Shown in pieces: positions 62,983 through 64,000 of a stretch of 64,000 nucleotides of DNA. Within the stretch, counting starts at the first letter, position 1, and each line of letters opens with the position of its first letter. The notes below the pieces were generated by a model. It did no database searches and was not told where the DNA came from. It worked only from the letters and a program-made list of their open reading frames with translations. This DNA is from Ktedonobacter robiniae (GTDB taxonomy: Bacteria > Chloroflexota > Ktedonobacteria > Ktedonobacterales > Ktedonobacteraceae), in NCBI RefSeq assembly GCF_016587375.1, contig NZ_BNJG01000001.1, forward strand, positions 2,418,001-2,482,000, read 5' to 3'. The translations under genes were made by a program, and so were the position numbers.

Positions 62983-64000
62983 TTAGGCGCCGGGGGCTTT
63001 GTGTAGGTTGATGTTGCCGATGCTCACATCAAGGTTGAGGGAGGCGGGCGCGGGCGTGCCAGCCTGGGGATTGAGTGGGCCGTTATAGCTCATGGAGTTC
63101 TCGTCTTTGGGATCTTTTTGGGGCTGAATAGGGAAATCGCTTTTGATTTTGCCTATATTAGTGGTGAGGTTGACCTGAATGTTCAGGTTGGCGGGAAGGG
63201 TTACATCGACATTGCCCTGCTCGCTACGAATGTAGTAGCGCGCAGGAGCAGTGGCGGTCGCCGTGGGGGGAATCAGGAGCAGGCCATTGAAGGTCACGCC
63301 CTTCTGGCCCGTTTCGAGGCGCGAGCCGGAGGCGAGGATGGCCTGGGTCACCTTGATGGCTCCTGTATTACCGTGAAGGCTATATACACCACTTAAGCCC
63401 TGAACAGTGATGTTGCCTACGGGCGCCTCGACTCCTATCTGGAGCGAGGGCGTCTGAGGGAGAATACCGGGCGGGATATGAATGGTAATATCGGTCGAGG
63501 CCGTCGTGTCCTGTGCCAGTCCTCCAGTAGTGGGAAAGACCACGTTGACAATCAGTGCCTCACCGCTGGCTGTGGTGCCCTGCTGATTGGTGGGATTAGG
63601 CAGACGGGTACAGGTCAGAGGCTGGGTTACGGTTGCAGGCGGCTGGATCTCAACCTTCATCTGGGCGAACTTCTGTTGCGCATCGCCCTGTGAGGTGGCC
63701 TGGACCATCTTCTTGCTGGTGATAGTCGTGGTGGCGCTGCTAGGATCGACGAGCAGCGCGACATTGCCAATTTTAGTGCAGACCTCAACTGTGCCCAGCG
63801 AGGTGATAGGCGTGGTCACGCTCTCTTCTTTAGTATACTGGTGTAGTGGATTAAAGGGATTGACGGGCGTGCCACCGTTTTTGAGGGAAGGGACGACGAA
63901 GTAGAGCACCACCGCGATGGCGAGACCCACGGCCACAAGCATCCCCAGCCCACAGCCAAGGAGCATTGAGGGGAGAGAACTCTTGCGGCGGCGGGGACGC
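62983..64000 (-). CDS. Single-pass membrane protein with DUF4097-like beta-helix ectodomain, partial
   Basis: The frame is open to the window edge, so the N-terminus is missing. The first visible residues RPRRRKSSLPS and a membrane helix (LLGCGLGMLVAVGLAIAVVL) are followed by about 290 outside residues. These have Gly/Asn-rich repeats of the DUF4097/adhesin-like type: VEVCTKIGNVALLVD, VEAPVGNITVQGLSGVYSL, HGNTGAIKVTQAIL, IRSEQGNVDVTLPAN, LTTNIGKIKSD, LDVSIGNINL. This pattern gives a right-handed beta-helix. The missing part may hold a zinc ribbon, as in the similarly built protein at 40431-41458; that is a guess. Its transcript ends near the palindrome at 62896. The function is unknown. Confidence 0.72.
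   Translation of the reverse strand, partial: RPRRRKSSLPSMLLGCGLGMLVAVGLAIAVVLYFVVPSLKNGGTPVNPFNPLHQYTKEESVTTPITSLGTVEVCTKIGNVALLVDPSSATTTITSKKMVQATSQGDAQQKFAQMKVEIQPPATVTQPLTCTRLPNPTNQQGTTASGEALIVNVVFPTTGGLAQDTTASTDITIHIPPGILPQTPSLQIGVEAPVGNITVQGLSGVYSLHGNTGAIKVTQAILASGSRLETGQKGVTFNGLLLIPPTATATAPARYYIRSEQGNVDVTLPANLNIQVNLTTNIGKIKSDFPIQPQKDPKDENSMSYNGPLNPQAGTPAPASLNLDVSIGNINLHKAPGA

Overview
The window looks like a chromosomal segment of a Ktedonobacteria-type member of the Chloroflexota. This is an inference, not a database match. It rests on moderate GC, large multi-GAF and PAS histidine kinases, an XRE/NB-ARC/TPR regulator, a MalT-like LuxR regulator with a distinctive N-terminal module, RNase J, FHA-ABC fusions, AIM24 and MEDS proteins, and zinc-ribbon membrane proteins. 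About 50 genes are annotated. The first and last are cut by the window edges.

Layout. 1-12.7 kb: partial TauE/SafE permease, heme-oxygenase-like ABM protein, PLD enzyme, Nif3-like protein, tRNA nucleotidyltransferase, XRE-NB-ARC-TPR regulator, and a single-domain response regulator bracketed by two inverted copies of an 84-bp repeat. An FG-GAP-like membrane protein, a metallophosphoesterase and a GT2 glycosyltransferase follow. 12.9-22.2 kb: a 9.3-kb Tn3-family transposon with 38/39-bp GGGG...TAAG ends and a perfect 5-bp target duplication (AAAAC). Its transposase and a MalT-like regulator are wrecked, but an intact cassette remains: a consensus promoter with an operator-like palindrome, a pentapeptide protein, a DrrAB-type ABC exporter and a cytochrome P450. 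22.2-23.2 kb: a decayed minus-strand gene. 23.3-42 kb: fructose-6-phosphate aldolase-like enzyme, RsmC-like methyltransferase, alpha/beta hydrolase, amidohydrolase, LysM-CHAP hydrolase, a GAF histidine kinase with its receiver, surface-polysaccharide enzymes, a membrane MutS-like ATPase, an alditol oxidase and a GNAT. 42-64 kb: tRNA-Phe, RNase J, a WD40-like protein, FtsK, TrmD, a PAS kinase/OmpR pair with a UroD-family protein, Nudix, MEDS, AIM24, CoaBC, a three-FHA ABC transporter and a DUF4097-like protein.

Two patterns run across the window. First, sixteen long inverted repeats (22-34 bp arms, nearly all perfect, usually tiny loops, all different in sequence) sit mostly at gene 3' ends, and several absorb stop codons. 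Most lack a U-tract, and none of comparable quality lies inside the transposon. Second, four otherwise normal genes (rsmC-like, amidohydrolase, zinc-ribbon protein, coaBC) are each broken by what looks like loss of one base from a G/C tract that would need six bases. Several 6- and 7-base tracts elsewhere are intact, so this is either slippage or consensus error.

Smaller dispersed elements are also present: a related pair of about 100-bp imperfect palindromes (37.7 and 57.2 kb), a 165-bp MITE-like element (54.1 kb) and an interrupted 139-bp inverted repeat (41.7 kb).
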